From NCBI RefSeq assembly GCF_900460245.1, contig NZ_UHIP01000002.1:744001-808000 (forward strand): 64,000 bases of DNA, in the 5' to 3' direction. This document shows, piece by piece, positions 54,887 through 62,755 of this stretch. A program made the position numbers and the translations under genes. The notes below the pieces were generated by a model that saw only the letters and a list, made by a program, of their open reading frames with translations, had not been told where the DNA came from and made no database searches. The stretch is from Vibrio fluvialis. GTDB lineage: Bacteria > Pseudomonadota > Gammaproteobacteria > Enterobacterales > Vibrionaceae. Each line of letters starts with the position of its first letter. Position 1 is the stretch's first letter.

Positions 54887-55915
54887 TTAACCATTGATAT
54901 AGTTAACTTTATACTCATTTCCCGAAGTCAGTAACGCCCAGATAATTCGGGCGTTTTTAGCGGCTAAAGCGACGGTTGCTCGCTTATAACCGCGACGTTC
55001 AACTAATTGTTGTAACCAGAGACTGTTTCTATCCGTTTTGTCTTTGCATCTTGCTATAACAGCACGTGCTCCATGAATAAGTAACGTACGGATGTGTTTG
55101 TCGCCTCGTTTGCTTATGCGCCCAAGTTGGACGTGACCGCCAGTGGTATATTGTCTCGGCACTAATCCAACCCATGCAGCAAATTGACGGCTGGAACGAA
55201 ATTGTTTTCCATCAGAAACCGTAGCAACAATGGCTGTTGCACTATGTTCTCCCACGCCAGGAATAGTCATGAGCTTTTTAGCCTCTTTCATCTGACTGAC
55301 GAGCGCATAAATTTTGCGGTCGTATCGCAGTACTTCAATGTTGATATCGTGGATACGATTGACTAAGTCATAGAGTAGTTCGCGAGCCAGCATAGGTAGC
55401 CCATTTTCAGCATCTTCAAGAATGCTGGAAATGGTATTTTGGAGTGGGTATCGACCTTGAGGAATAATAATACCGAATTCAGAAAGTAATCCACGTAACT
55501 GATTAATGGTGGCGGTGCGGTTTTTAATCAGACCATGTCGAATGCGATGCAGGGTAAGCACAGCTTGTTGCTCTGTACTTTTAATAGCGACAAACCGCGT
55601 CTTGGGACGGCTGACGGCTTCACATATAGCTTCAGCATCATTGGCATCGTTCTTTTCATTTTGCCGATAAGGGATAACAAACTTCGAAGCCATAATGCGA
55701 GGTGTATGTCCAAGTTTACTCAGTTCTCTCGCCCAATGATGAGCGCCAGAGCAAGCTTCCATACCGACTAAGCAGGGCGGTAGGTTGGCGAATACCTCTA
55801 ACAGTCTGTTTCTTTTAACTGTTTTGCGTAGTACACACTTGCCATATGCATCAACGCCGTGAATACTGAAGACATTCTTGGCGAGGTCAATGCCAATAGT
55901 TTGAATGGTGGACAT
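54887..55915 (-). CDS. IS110-family DEDD transposase
   Basis: 342 residues from ATG 55915, with GGAGG 5 nt upstream; an in-frame GTG six bases earlier overlaps that site. N-terminal RuvC-like domain: first Asp in IGIDLAKNVFSIHG, Glu in CLVGMEACSGAHHWA, Asp pair in NEKNDANDAEAI. The C-terminal transposase_20 domain starts MTIPGVGEHSATAIVA and carries the catalytic-serine region LGRISKRGDKHIRTLLIHGA. It inserts and excises the element through a circular intermediate, guided by the element's RNA. It is intact. Confidence 0.95.
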   Translation of the reverse strand: MSTIQTIGIDLAKNVFSIHGVDAYGKCVLRKTVKRNRLLEVFANLPPCLVGMEACSGAHHWARELSKLGHTPRIMASKFVIPYRQNEKNDANDAEAICEAVSRPKTRFVAIKSTEQQAVLTLHRIRHGLIKNRTATINQLRGLLSEFGIIIPQGRYPLQNTISSILEDAENGLPMLARELLYDLVNRIHDINIEVLRYDRKIYALVSQMKEAKKLMTIPGVGEHSATAIVATVSDGKQFRSSRQFAAWVGLVPRQYTTGGHVQLGRISKRGDKHIRTLLIHGARAVIARCKDKTDRNSLWLQQLVERRGYKRATVALAAKNARIIWALLTSGNEYKVNYING

Positions 55916-56015
55916 AGTCACCTCCGTATTATCAACGTGTCATGAGTAACTATGGCACGTGAAGTGTCAGGTAGAGGGAGTCCATATCATTCGTTATACG
56001 TTTTAAGGAGAAATC

Positions 56016-56402
56016 GTGGTCGTTATATATGGAATTAAAGAGCATTTGAATGCCATAAAAGCTGATTTATCAGATGTGATCCAAGAATCGATGACTCAAG
56101 CCTTAGGTTTGCCTGAGGATAAGCGTGCTCAAAGATTCGTCCCTCTCGATAAAAGTGATTTCTACTATCCTAGTGGCCGTTCTGATGCTTACACGGTGAT
56201 AGAAGTAAATATGATGGAAGGTCGCAAAGTCGAAACCAAGAAGGCTCTAATAAAGGCTCTATTTAATAATATTGAATCGAGTTTAGGCATCGCTCCCATT
56301 GATGTTGAAATTACAATTAAAGAGCAACCTGCTCATTGTTGGGGTTTCAGAGGTATCACAGGTGATGAAGTGTCAGACTTAACCTACAAGGTCAACGTAT
56401 AG
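56016..56402 (+). CDS. Cassette-borne tautomerase-family protein lacking Pro-1 (cassette B)
   Basis: 128 residues from GTG 56016, fixed by AAGGAG five nt upstream and an in-frame stop just before. The fold pattern is that of the larger tautomerase group (DAYTVIEVNMMEGRKVETKK; GIAPIDVEITIKEQPAHCWG, then FRGITGDE). In this superfamily Pro-1 after Met is the general base, but here residue 2 is Val. So it is either inactive as a tautomerase or does something else. It lies directly behind the insertion element at a cassette start (GTTATACG) and is followed by a degenerate attC. Confidence 0.75.
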   Translation: MVVIYGIKEHLNAIKADLSDVIQESMTQALGLPEDKRAQRFVPLDKSDFYYPSGRSDAYTVIEVNMMEGRKVETKKALIKALFNNIESSLGIAPIDVEITIKEQPAHCWGFRGITGDEVSDLTYKVNV

Positions 56403-56490
56403 CAAGGCGCTCAAGAGAGATTCATGCCGCGTGGCCTTTTTAGTTTGCGGTGGTTTTGTGGCAGTCACCCCTTAACTCAGTGCTCTGCTC
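56396..56490 (+). repeat. Degenerate attC site after cassette B
   Basis: GTATAGCAAGGCGCTCAAGA (56396-56415) and GCGTGGC (56430-56436) are attC-like, as is CACCCCTTAACT (56466-56477), but the closing GGGCGTTA is replaced by CAGTGCTC. The site seems to have lost its recombination point, fixing cassettes B and C together. Confidence 0.62.
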
Positions 56491-56502
56491 TAGGAGGTAA
56501 TT

Positions 56503-56853
56503 TTGCTCGATTTGCTCAAAAAATTGGTTCTAATTAACCTCTCAGCGGTTCTTGTTGTTATAGCTCTAGCCCAGTTTGTTCCATTCTTTGCTACTACTCA
56601 GTTGGTCGACTTTCTTTTCTTTGTTGTCATCGTCATATGGTTTTTGGCGAAGCTCATGTGGGAAGGTGGCATCCATAGTAAGACGACTCGGTTAGATGAT
56701 CCTAGAACAGATAAAGTCTACAAAATGGTAGAAGGCCATGATTTCGCAAAAGACGAACGAGAGCACTATCGAATGAACTACCAGACTGGCTTAGTTTTTT
56801 TCATAGCTGGTCTACCAGCGTTTATTGCTTGTTTAGTCCTTCAATTTCTTTGA
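56503..56853 (+). CDS. Cassette-type two-segment membrane protein (cassette C)
   Basis: 116 residues starting at TTG 56503, supported by AGGAGG with a 5-nt spacer. Membrane segments lie at about residues 10-30 (INLSAVLVVIALAQFVPFFA), 33-50 (VDFLFFVVIVIWFLAKLM) and at the C-terminus (GLVFFIAGLPAFIACLVLQF), with a polar DDPRTDKVYKMVEGHDF loop between. It is not recognised. Its position between attC remnants marks it as a former integron cassette. Inner-membrane location likely. Confidence 0.65.
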   Translation: MLDLLKKLVLINLSAVLVVIALAQFVPFFATTQLVDFLFFVVIVIWFLAKLMWEGGIHSKTTRLDDPRTDKVYKMVEGHDFAKDEREHYRMNYQTGLVFFIAGLPAFIACLVLQFL

Positions 56854-56869
56854 GTACGAGCATAAACGA

Positions 56870-56907
56870 GTATGGCGTTAATAGTTATTCCCTACGCTTG
56901 GTATTGA
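56870..56907 (+). repeat. attC remnant after cassette C
   Basis: GGCGTTA (56874-56880) followed at 56887 by ATTCCCTACGCTTGGTATT, which matches 18 of 19 bases of the left arm of the first attC (54562-54580). The middle and closing parts are absent. Confidence 0.55.
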
Positions 56908-56921
56908 AAATGGAGCAATAA

Positions 56922-57167
56922 ATGGATGATCTTATAAGTATGCTGCTCAGAGTGTTTGGCAGAGTGTTTATGCTGCTACTTGAAATTAGATTAGTCGGGT
57001 GTTTTTTTTATACGGTTGGATATACGGTTTCAAAAACGGTGACATTGGGCAAATTTCCGGCTGGAAACGACGACGCAATGCGCATGAAAATAAGCTATCT
57101 AGGTCTGGCCATTATTATAGGTGTGCTGCTATTGGTCGGTATTTTCAATACATTCATATCGAGATAA
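56922..57167 (+). CDS. Cassette-type small membrane protein (cassette D)
   Basis: 81 residues, not recognised. An amphipathic N-terminus (LISMLLRVFGRVFMLLLEIR) leads into GCFFYTVGYTVSKTVTLGKF, a pattern I have seen in small Vibrio cassette proteins, and a C-terminal membrane segment (LGLAIIIGVLLLVGIFNTFI). TGGAG precedes the ATG. It follows the attC remnant at 56870. No complete attC lies downstream. Confidence 0.62.
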   Translation: MDDLISMLLRVFGRVFMLLLEIRLVGCFFYTVGYTVSKTVTLGKFPAGNDDAMRMKISYLGLAIIIGVLLLVGIFNTFISR

Positions 57168-57501
57168 GGGCAGGCCGAAAACAGGTTGTTTTAGAGCTCC
57201 TCCAACCTCAGGACAGTTTCACTGCGCTCAAGTATGGCTTACGTTTGTCTCACAGTAACGAGGCGTTAATTCATCGAATTTTAATTACGCGCTTTAAACT
57301 GCGTTTCCCCTTGGTTGCGCTTTTACCTTTTCTAATGTTTGACGATTTGTTTAGCCATGATAGATAGGGTGTGGAACACCAAACTCTGCTTTCCGAATAG
57401 CCAGATGTTCCAAACAGTTGCATCTCACGGTGTGACCGCTAGTATGATTTTTCTGGTGATTCTCCGCCGCGTTTAGTGAGGCTGGCTTTAGCGAACACAC
57501 A
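57168..57501. other. 334-bp stretch closing the cassette cluster
   Basis: No gene seen. GAGGCGTTAATTC at 57260-57272 resembles the end of an attC and may be the last trace of the array. The promoter of the AraC gene at 57502 must lie in its right part. Confidence 0.4.
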
Positions 57502-58266
57502 ATGAAATTCTGCGACGAAATGTTGGGGCCGCCTGTTCTGGCTTACGCTCACGATTACACTCATGGTGATACAGAAGCCGCACACGAGCATCAGTGTGCA
57601 CAGTTTCTGCACGCGTTAAATGGCGTGATTCGGGTGGATACGGCCGCCGGAACTTGGGTGGTGACGGCGAATAAAGGCATGTGGATTCCGGCTGGCGTTT
57701 CTCACAGCCTCAGAATTACGGGTAATGTCAAAGTGCGTACGCTGTTTGTCGATTCGATGGCACGAGCTGATTTGCCTAACACTTGCGTGTTGTCGGAAGT
57801 GCCGTCTTTACTGAAACATCTGATTGTTGAAGCGGTGTCTCTGCCCGATGAACGGATTGCCGGAACGCGGGAAGAGCGCATTTTTGAGCTGATTCTGGAT
57901 GAGTTGCGCCGACTTAAACCAGTCGACTTTTATCTGCCAAATCCAAGTTCAGATGGGTTAATCATGCTGTGTGATTACGTGTCTGAACGCATTGCTCACC
58001 CTTGGACCGCGTCTGACGCGGCGAAATATTTGAGCCAAAGTGAACGCACCGTTTCGCGCAAATTTCAACAAGAGCTGGGGCTCACGTTCACCGAATGGCT
58101 GCGCCAGAAACGCTTGATTCACGCTCTCGAACTGTTAGCCAGCGGCCACAGTGTGCTCGACAGCGCGCTGGCCATTGGATACGACAGCCCGAGTGCGTTC
58201 AGCGCCATGTTTAAAAGCCGTATCGGGCTGTCTCCGAGCGAATATACGGCCTCAATGGCGCTCTAA
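57502..58266 (+). CDS. AraC-family regulator with N-terminal cupin
   Basis: 254 residues. An N-terminal cupin sensor (AAHEHQCAQFLHALNGVIRV; KGMWIPAGVSHSLRITGNVK) is followed by an AraC domain with both helix-turn-helices (WTASDAAKYLSQSERTVSRK and LDSALAIGYDSPSAFSAMFK). This is the layout of NimR/YeaM-type regulators, which often control neighbouring transporter genes. Its stop overlaps that of the convergent leuA-like gene by 3-4 bp. Its target is not evident; the neighbours on the left are cassette genes. Confidence 0.87.
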   Translation: MKFCDEMLGPPVLAYAHDYTHGDTEAAHEHQCAQFLHALNGVIRVDTAAGTWVVTANKGMWIPAGVSHSLRITGNVKVRTLFVDSMARADLPNTCVLSEVPSLLKHLIVEAVSLPDERIAGTREERIFELILDELRRLKPVDFYLPNPSSDGLIMLCDYVSERIAHPWTASDAAKYLSQSERTVSRKFQQELGLTFTEWLRQKRLIHALELLASGHSVLDSALAIGYDSPSAFSAMFKSRIGLSPSEYTASMAL

Positions 58267-59957
58267 CTATTCTGCGTTTTGAGCAGATTGGCGTAGGCAT
58301 TGATCAAGGCTTGCAGCGATGCCTTGGTCGCATCCTCTTCAATCGCCACGCCAAAGTGATTCACATTCGACGATTGAGACTGAAGCTGAACGTAGGTCAC
58401 CGCCTTGCTCTGCGTGTGCGAGCCGAGCGTGTGTTCGTGGTAATCGACGATGTTGCTCGCTACACCAAACTGCTTAGTGAGTGCGTTTAACATGGCTGAG
58501 AGTAAACCGTTGCCAACGCCAGAGCACAATATCTCTTCCTCATTGAAACGCAGGCGGCTTTCAATACTCTGGCCCGCCAGTGTGGGTTGGCTCTGATAAC
58601 TCATCAGGCACATCTCTGGCGATGGCGTTAATCCATAGGCTTGTCTGAAAAGCTGCCACAATTCGGCAAGCGAGATTTCGCGTCCGGTTTGGTCGGTATG
58701 GCGTTTCACGCGTTGGCTTAAATCCACTTGCAGCATTTTGGGGAGCGACAAGCCGTGGTTCTCTTGCAGCAACCACGCTGCGCCGCTTTTCCCCGACTGG
58801 CTGTTGACCCGAATCACCTCTTCGTAGTTGCAACCCAGATCCATGGGGTCGAGTGGTAAATAAGGGATCGACCAAACCGGTTGTGGCGCTTGATGATGGC
58901 GGGCAAAGCCTTTTTTGATCGCGTCCTGATGCGAGCCGGAGAATGCAGTAAACACCAGTCGCCCGCCATACGGGTGGCGCGGGTGAACGGGCAGCTCATT
59001 GCACTCTTCGACGACTTCCACCGTGCGTCGAATGTCTGAAAAGCGCAGTTGCGGATCGATGCCTTGTGAGTACAGATTGAGCGCAATTGTCACCAAATCG
59101 GCGTTGCCGGTCCGTTCGCCGTTGCCGAACAAGCAGCCTTCAACACGAGTGGCGCCTGCCAGCATGGCAAGCTCAGCACTGGCGACTCCGGTGCCGCGGT
59201 CATTATGCGGATGTACGCTGATGGTGACAAACTGCAAGCAAGAGAAGGTACGAATGAAGTGCTCGATTTGATCGGCGAATACATTCGGCGTGTTGCACTC
59301 CACCGTGGTGGGCAAGTTAAGAATGAGCGGGCGCTGTTGGCTTGGCTGCCAGACAGCGGCAACGGCTTCGCAAATCTCCAGTGCAAATTCTGGCTCGGTG
59401 AAGTTGAATGTTTCTGGCGAGTATTCCAGTGTCCACTGCGTTTGTGGATGTGCGTCGCACAAGGCCTTAATCTGCCTCACCCCCTTGACGGCCAGTTCCA
59501 ATGTGGCTTGCTTGCCTTGCTCGAACACCAGCTCACGAAAGAGCGGCGCGGTGGCATTGTATAAATGGATGATGGCTTTTGGCGCTCCGTTGAGCGCGGC
59601 GACGGTGCGCTCAATCAGATCCGCTCTCGATTGGGTGATGACCTGAATGGTGACGTCGTCTGGAATCAGGCGCTCTTCAATCAGGCAGCGCACAAAATCG
59701 AAATCGGTTTGTGATGCAGAAGGGAAAGCGACTTCGATCTCTTTGAATCCGCATTCAACCAAGTGGTGAAAGAACTTCAGTTTTCTCTCTTTATTCATCG
59801 GGTTGGCGAGAGCCTGATTGCCGTCACGCAGATCCGTGGAGCACCAACGTGGTGCCTGCGTCAGTACTTTTGAAGGCCAGGTTCGCTGCGGAAACGGAAT
59901 GATCGCAGCCGGTCGGTATTTGTCTGCAGGGTTATCTAACATGATGAATTTGTCCAT
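58263..59957 (-). CDS. leuA: 2-isopropylmalate synthase, LeuA type 2
   Basis: 564 residues. It starts MDKFIMLDNPADKYRPAAII (ATG 59942 is an alternative; neither has a good Shine-Dalgarno). The TIM barrel has the metal Asp in WCSTDLRDGNQALANPM, the HPHNDRGTGVASAELA motif, and FGNGERTGNADLV. The C-terminal LeuA dimer domain is present for leucine feedback. It joins acetyl-CoA to 2-oxoisovalerate in leucine synthesis. The sequence is the actinobacterial/Pseudomonas type-2 form, and no leuBCD genes lie nearby, so it is probably an extra isozyme. Confidence 0.92.
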   Translation of the reverse strand: MDKFIMLDNPADKYRPAAIIPFPQRTWPSKVLTQAPRWCSTDLRDGNQALANPMNKERKLKFFHHLVECGFKEIEVAFPSASQTDFDFVRCLIEERLIPDDVTIQVITQSRADLIERTVAALNGAPKAIIHLYNATAPLFRELVFEQGKQATLELAVKGVRQIKALCDAHPQTQWTLEYSPETFNFTEPEFALEICEAVAAVWQPSQQRPLILNLPTTVECNTPNVFADQIEHFIRTFSCLQFVTISVHPHNDRGTGVASAELAMLAGATRVEGCLFGNGERTGNADLVTIALNLYSQGIDPQLRFSDIRRTVEVVEECNELPVHPRHPYGGRLVFTAFSGSHQDAIKKGFARHHQAPQPVWSIPYLPLDPMDLGCNYEEVIRVNSQSGKSGAAWLLQENHGLSLPKMLQVDLSQRVKRHTDQTGREISLAELWQLFRQAYGLTPSPEMCLMSYQSQPTLAGQSIESRLRFNEEEILCSGVGNGLLSAMLNALTKQFGVASNIVDYHEHTLGSHTQSKAVTYVQLQSQSSNVNHFGVAIEEDATKASLQALINAYANLLKTQNS

Positions 59958-60117
59958 GGGTAAGTAAATCGGACATTCATGCTAAATAAGCGCCGCCAGG
60001 ATATCTGCGCAGAACTGGACAGGCATCGTCGTGAATTGGACAAAGTGCGACATTCAAATCAGCTAAGTCGGGCTCTCATTACGCGCAATCGATATTGAAA
60101 CTGGCTGTTTGCTTGAG

Positions 60118-60324
60118 TCAAAGCGACGTCATCATTCCTTTAAGCATCTGTTTCATTTCCGCTCTGACTTCTTGTCCGCCAATCACGGCCAAAAGCAGCA
60201 GGCCACCCGGCACCAACACCACAATCAGCAGCGGCCTTAGCAGGTACGAAAAGCAAAACAAGCCTGGCAAAAATACAAACCATTGGCAGAGTGTTAGCAT
60301 CACGGTCTTGAGCATCGTTATCAT
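60118..60324 (-). CDS. Small membrane protein, divergent from TetR
   Basis: 68 residues from ATG 60324 (MITMLKTVMLTLCQWFVFLP), fixed by GGAGG six nt upstream. Two membrane segments (LCQWFVFLPGLFCFSYLLRP and LIVVLVPGGLLLLAVIGG) are followed by an amphipathic cationic end (EVRAEMKQMLKGMM). It is not recognised. It is divergent from the TetR gene, with twin palindromic operators between them, so it is the likely target of that repressor. Small membrane proteins of this kind can modify a partner pump, which is a guess here. Confidence 0.65.
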   Translation of the reverse strand: MITMLKTVMLTLCQWFVFLPGLFCFSYLLRPLLIVVLVPGGLLLLAVIGGQEVRAEMKQMLKGMMTSL

Positions 60325-60349
60325 TATTTCCTCCAAATCATCGTTTTAT

Positions 60350-60382
60350 TGAGCGCGCTCAATTTATAAATGAGCGCGCTCA
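60350..60382. promoter_or_regulatory. Twin palindromic TetR operators
   Basis: TGAGCGCGCTCA occurs twice as a perfect 12-bp palindrome, at 60350-60361 and 60371-60382, 21 bp (two turns) apart. It lies between the small membrane protein start (60324) and the TetR start (60444). This is the classic layout of a TetR-type repressor binding as two dimers. Confidence 0.88.
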
Positions 60383-60443
60383 GTTTGTCAATGTGAGTAG
60401 GGAAAGGTATGATGCAACGGCATGAAATGATGATGAGTGGATT

Positions 60444-60962
60444 ATGGGTAAGCGAGAGCAAACGAGAGAGCGAATACTGGCAGCTGCGTGGCAACTATTT
60501 GAAACTCAGGGATATCAAGAAACCTCGACTCGCCAGATAGCGCGTCAGGCTGGCGTGGCGGATGGAACGGTTTTCAGTCACTTTGAGACTAAATTGGCCA
60601 TACTGCGCGAAGGCGTCATGAATCAACTGGAGCGGTTGTCGCAACAAGGATTCAATCAGCCTTCGCAAGATGTGTGCGAGCTGGCGATGCAGTTTGCTCG
60701 CACCTATTACGGCTACTACTTTTCTAACGTGAATTTGAGTCGAGCCCTGCTTAAAGAAGTCTTGTGGGACATGGACTACTACCAATCTTTCAATCAGGCG
60801 ATTTTTGATACGGCCAATCTTCCGGCGGCGTTAGCCGAAAAAATACCGGTGTTGCTTGATTGCTACTTCATGACTCTGATAACTCATCTGAGCAAGCCAG
60901 AGCCCAATCTTGAACTCGCGCTTCAAACATTAGAAAGCAAATACCAAAGCTTACTCAGTTGA
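60444..60962 (+). CDS. TetR-family regulator
   Basis: 172 residues. The N-terminal HTH reads TRERILAAAWQLFETQGYQE, then TSTRQIARQAGVADGTVFSH, as in TetR proteins. The helical ligand domain is short and contains an aromatic cluster (ARTYYGYYFSNVNLSRALLK). It is divergent from the small membrane protein, with matching operators between them. Its last 12 bp overlap the convergent transporter gene. Ligand unknown. Confidence 0.9.
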   Translation: MGKREQTRERILAAAWQLFETQGYQETSTRQIARQAGVADGTVFSHFETKLAILREGVMNQLERLSQQGFNQPSQDVCELAMQFARTYYGYYFSNVNLSRALLKEVLWDMDYYQSFNQAIFDTANLPAALAEKIPVLLDCYFMTLITHLSKPEPNLELALQTLESKYQSLLS

Positions 60963-61898
60963 ACGAATGGGTTCGTCGCTTGGTGTGCGTTTTACCGCCC
61001 TGCTGGACTTACGCAGACTCAGCCCGCCTTCCATCATCAATACGACGACGGCAAGCCAGATGGCGATGTAAGTTGGCCATTCGCCAGCGTAAATGCTTTC
61101 GCCGAGCAACAGTGCAACCAGCAGCAATAACACGGGTTCGACATAAACCAGCAAGCCAAACAGTGTTAGATTCAGATGCGGTGCCGACAGCGATTGAAAG
61201 GCCAGCGCCAGCGCACTGATTGCGCCCAACCCTAAGATAAGCCACAACAAATCCAGATTGACGCTCAATGCTTGCAACACATGGCCGCCGTGAAAAATGA
61301 AGTACAAGCTGAAAGGCAGGCTGAGCATCATGTCAAACCACAGGCCGCCAATGTGGTTGGTGTCGGTTTTGTAGCGCAGCCAAAAATAGATCGGATAACC
61401 TAAACAAACCATGAGCGTTGGCCATGACAATGTTTGAGAGATGGCCAGTTGGTTTATAACGCCGACCAATGCAAACAAACAAGCTAACTGCTGAAAGCGC
61501 GACATGCGGTCTTTAAACGCAAAGCGCCCGACCACCACCATGGTGATTGGCATAATGAAGTAACCTAGAGACACCGAAAGCCCGTAACCATTGACGGGCG
61601 CCCACATAAACAGCCACAACTGAATGCTAATCAGAAACGACGATACGATGCGTGACAACCAAAAAAAGCGCTCGGTCCGCAGGCGCTGAAACAACGTGGC
61701 GACCTGAGACCAATAGCCTCTTAGCAGGATGAACAGCGTGAGCAGTGGAAAGGTGAGCAGAATTCGCCAGCCATAAATTTCTTCGCCTTTCAGCTCTTGC
61801 AATAAAGCGGTGTAGGCGAACATCAGCGCAAAGAGGGCAGAGGCAATCACATTGAGGGTGACGCCTAATGGGGTGTGCATGGTTTTTTGCATGGTCAC
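60951..61898 (-). CDS. RarD-like EamA transporter
   Basis: 315 residues with ten membrane segments. The N-terminus (GVTLNVIASALFALMFAYTA, LLQELKGEEIYGWRILLTFP) and LFMWAPVNGYGLSVSLGYFI are the RarD signature, placing it with the chloramphenicol-sensitivity protein group of the DMT superfamily. Substrate unknown. It is divergent from the Lrp-type gene at 62002 across about 100 bp, which suggests control by that regulator (amino-acid export is a possibility). Inner membrane. Confidence 0.87.
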   Translation of the reverse strand: MTMQKTMHTPLGVTLNVIASALFALMFAYTALLQELKGEEIYGWRILLTFPLLTLFILLRGYWSQVATLFQRLRTERFFWLSRIVSSFLISIQLWLFMWAPVNGYGLSVSLGYFIMPITMVVVGRFAFKDRMSRFQQLACLFALVGVINQLAISQTLSWPTLMVCLGYPIYFWLRYKTDTNHIGGLWFDMMLSLPFSLYFIFHGGHVLQALSVNLDLLWLILGLGAISALALAFQSLSAPHLNLTLFGLLVYVEPVLLLLVALLLGESIYAGEWPTYIAIWLAVVVLMMEGGLSLRKSSRAVKRTPSDEPIRSTE

Positions 61899-62001
61899 AA
61901 AAGGGTTATGAATAAAGTGAAGATATTTTATTGCGTCAGACTTGATAAAGGCGCTCGAAATTCATAACGTGAGTGAGAAAATTTCTCACCGGAAGAGTCT
62001 G

Positions 62002-62454
62002 ATGACGTTAGATAAATACGATTATGCATTGTTGGAATTGTTGCAGCGTAACTGCCAAACCCCGCTGCGCGAGTTGGCGGATGCGGTTTATTTGTCGACG
62101 GCTTCTGTGCAGCGGCGTATCCAAAAACTCAAAGACAATGGTTACATTCAAGCCAATGTTGCGGTTTTGGACCCTGACAAACTCAATCAGGTCATCACGA
62201 TTGTGGTGGAAGTACAGGCAGAGAAAACGTATGCGCTCGATCTGGATGTCCTCAAGCAAAGTTTCTCCGGCCCAGAAGTTCAGCAGTGCTACTACGTCAC
62301 CGGCGATGCTGACTTTGTCTTAGTGCTGGTGGTGCCCAACATGCAACGTTTTCAGGAGATTTGCGACAAGCTGTTTCACAGTAACCCCAACGTGAAATGG
62401 TTCAGAACCATGGTGGCGCTGGAGCGAGTGAAGGCGACGTTGGATGTACTGTAA
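62002..62454 (+). CDS. Lrp/AsnC-family regulator
   Basis: 150 residues from ATG 62002 (MTLDKYDYALLELLQRNCQT), preceded by GGAAGAG; a longer frame from 61942 adds a non-conserved leader. The HTH (LADAVYLSTASVQRRIQKLK) and the RAM ligand domain (VITIVVEVQAEKTYALDLDV; YYVTGDADFVLVLVVPNMQR) are complete. Such proteins bind amino acids and usually control a divergent exporter or catabolic gene; here that is the RarD-like transporter. Confidence 0.9.
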   Translation: MTLDKYDYALLELLQRNCQTPLRELADAVYLSTASVQRRIQKLKDNGYIQANVAVLDPDKLNQVITIVVEVQAEKTYALDLDVLKQSFSGPEVQQCYYVTGDADFVLVLVVPNMQRFQEICDKLFHSNPNVKWFRTMVALERVKATLDVL

Positions 62455-62755
62455 CTTGCCTTAGGTTGTTGGGGCAAAGAAGCTGGATCGAACAGGATAT
62501 TAATTGTCTGAATTATTAATATTTGGCTATTTAATTGTGATGCATGTCGTTATTTAAGCTTCACTAATACATGGATATAATTAAATCTATCAATGCTTCT
62601 CATAAATAAGACAATGAATTAAGTTGATGAATTAGTTCAACTAAAATAAGCATTATTCGTATATAAATAGTTCCTCGCGAATTTGGTGCATTGACTTCCC
62701 CCTCCTTCGGGTTAGTTTTTACTTATGTCAGTCATAGGGCTTAGGAGTATTTGTA
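62455..62755. other. AT-rich regulatory region upstream of vpsT
   Basis: 301 bp without a gene, strongly AT-rich with TTAATATTTGG- and AATTAAATC-like tracts. Such regions are typical of H-NS-silenced biofilm promoters. No single operator could be recognised with confidence. Confidence 0.45.

Larger units (their letters stand above)
54661..55992 (-). mobile_element. IS110-family (IS1111-group) insertion sequence in attC
   Basis: About 1.33 kb. Perfect 13-bp subterminal inverted repeats ATGGACTCCCTCT (54664-54676) and AGAGGGAGTCCAT (55973-55985) lie 3 bp and about 7 bp from the element's ends, as in the IS1111 group. There is no target duplication. The flanks join to TTAATTGGGC-GTTATACG, a complete attC end (one C is shared and could belong to either side). 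The transposase lies on the minus strand, with 226 bp of non-coding sequence after its stop. From established work, an IS1111-attC group targets cassette recombination sites; this element fits. Confidence 0.88.

Noticed and set aside
62455..62755. Specific VpsT or VpsR boxes upstream of vpsT
   Set aside because: The region is too AT-rich for any single match to be distinguished from background by eye.
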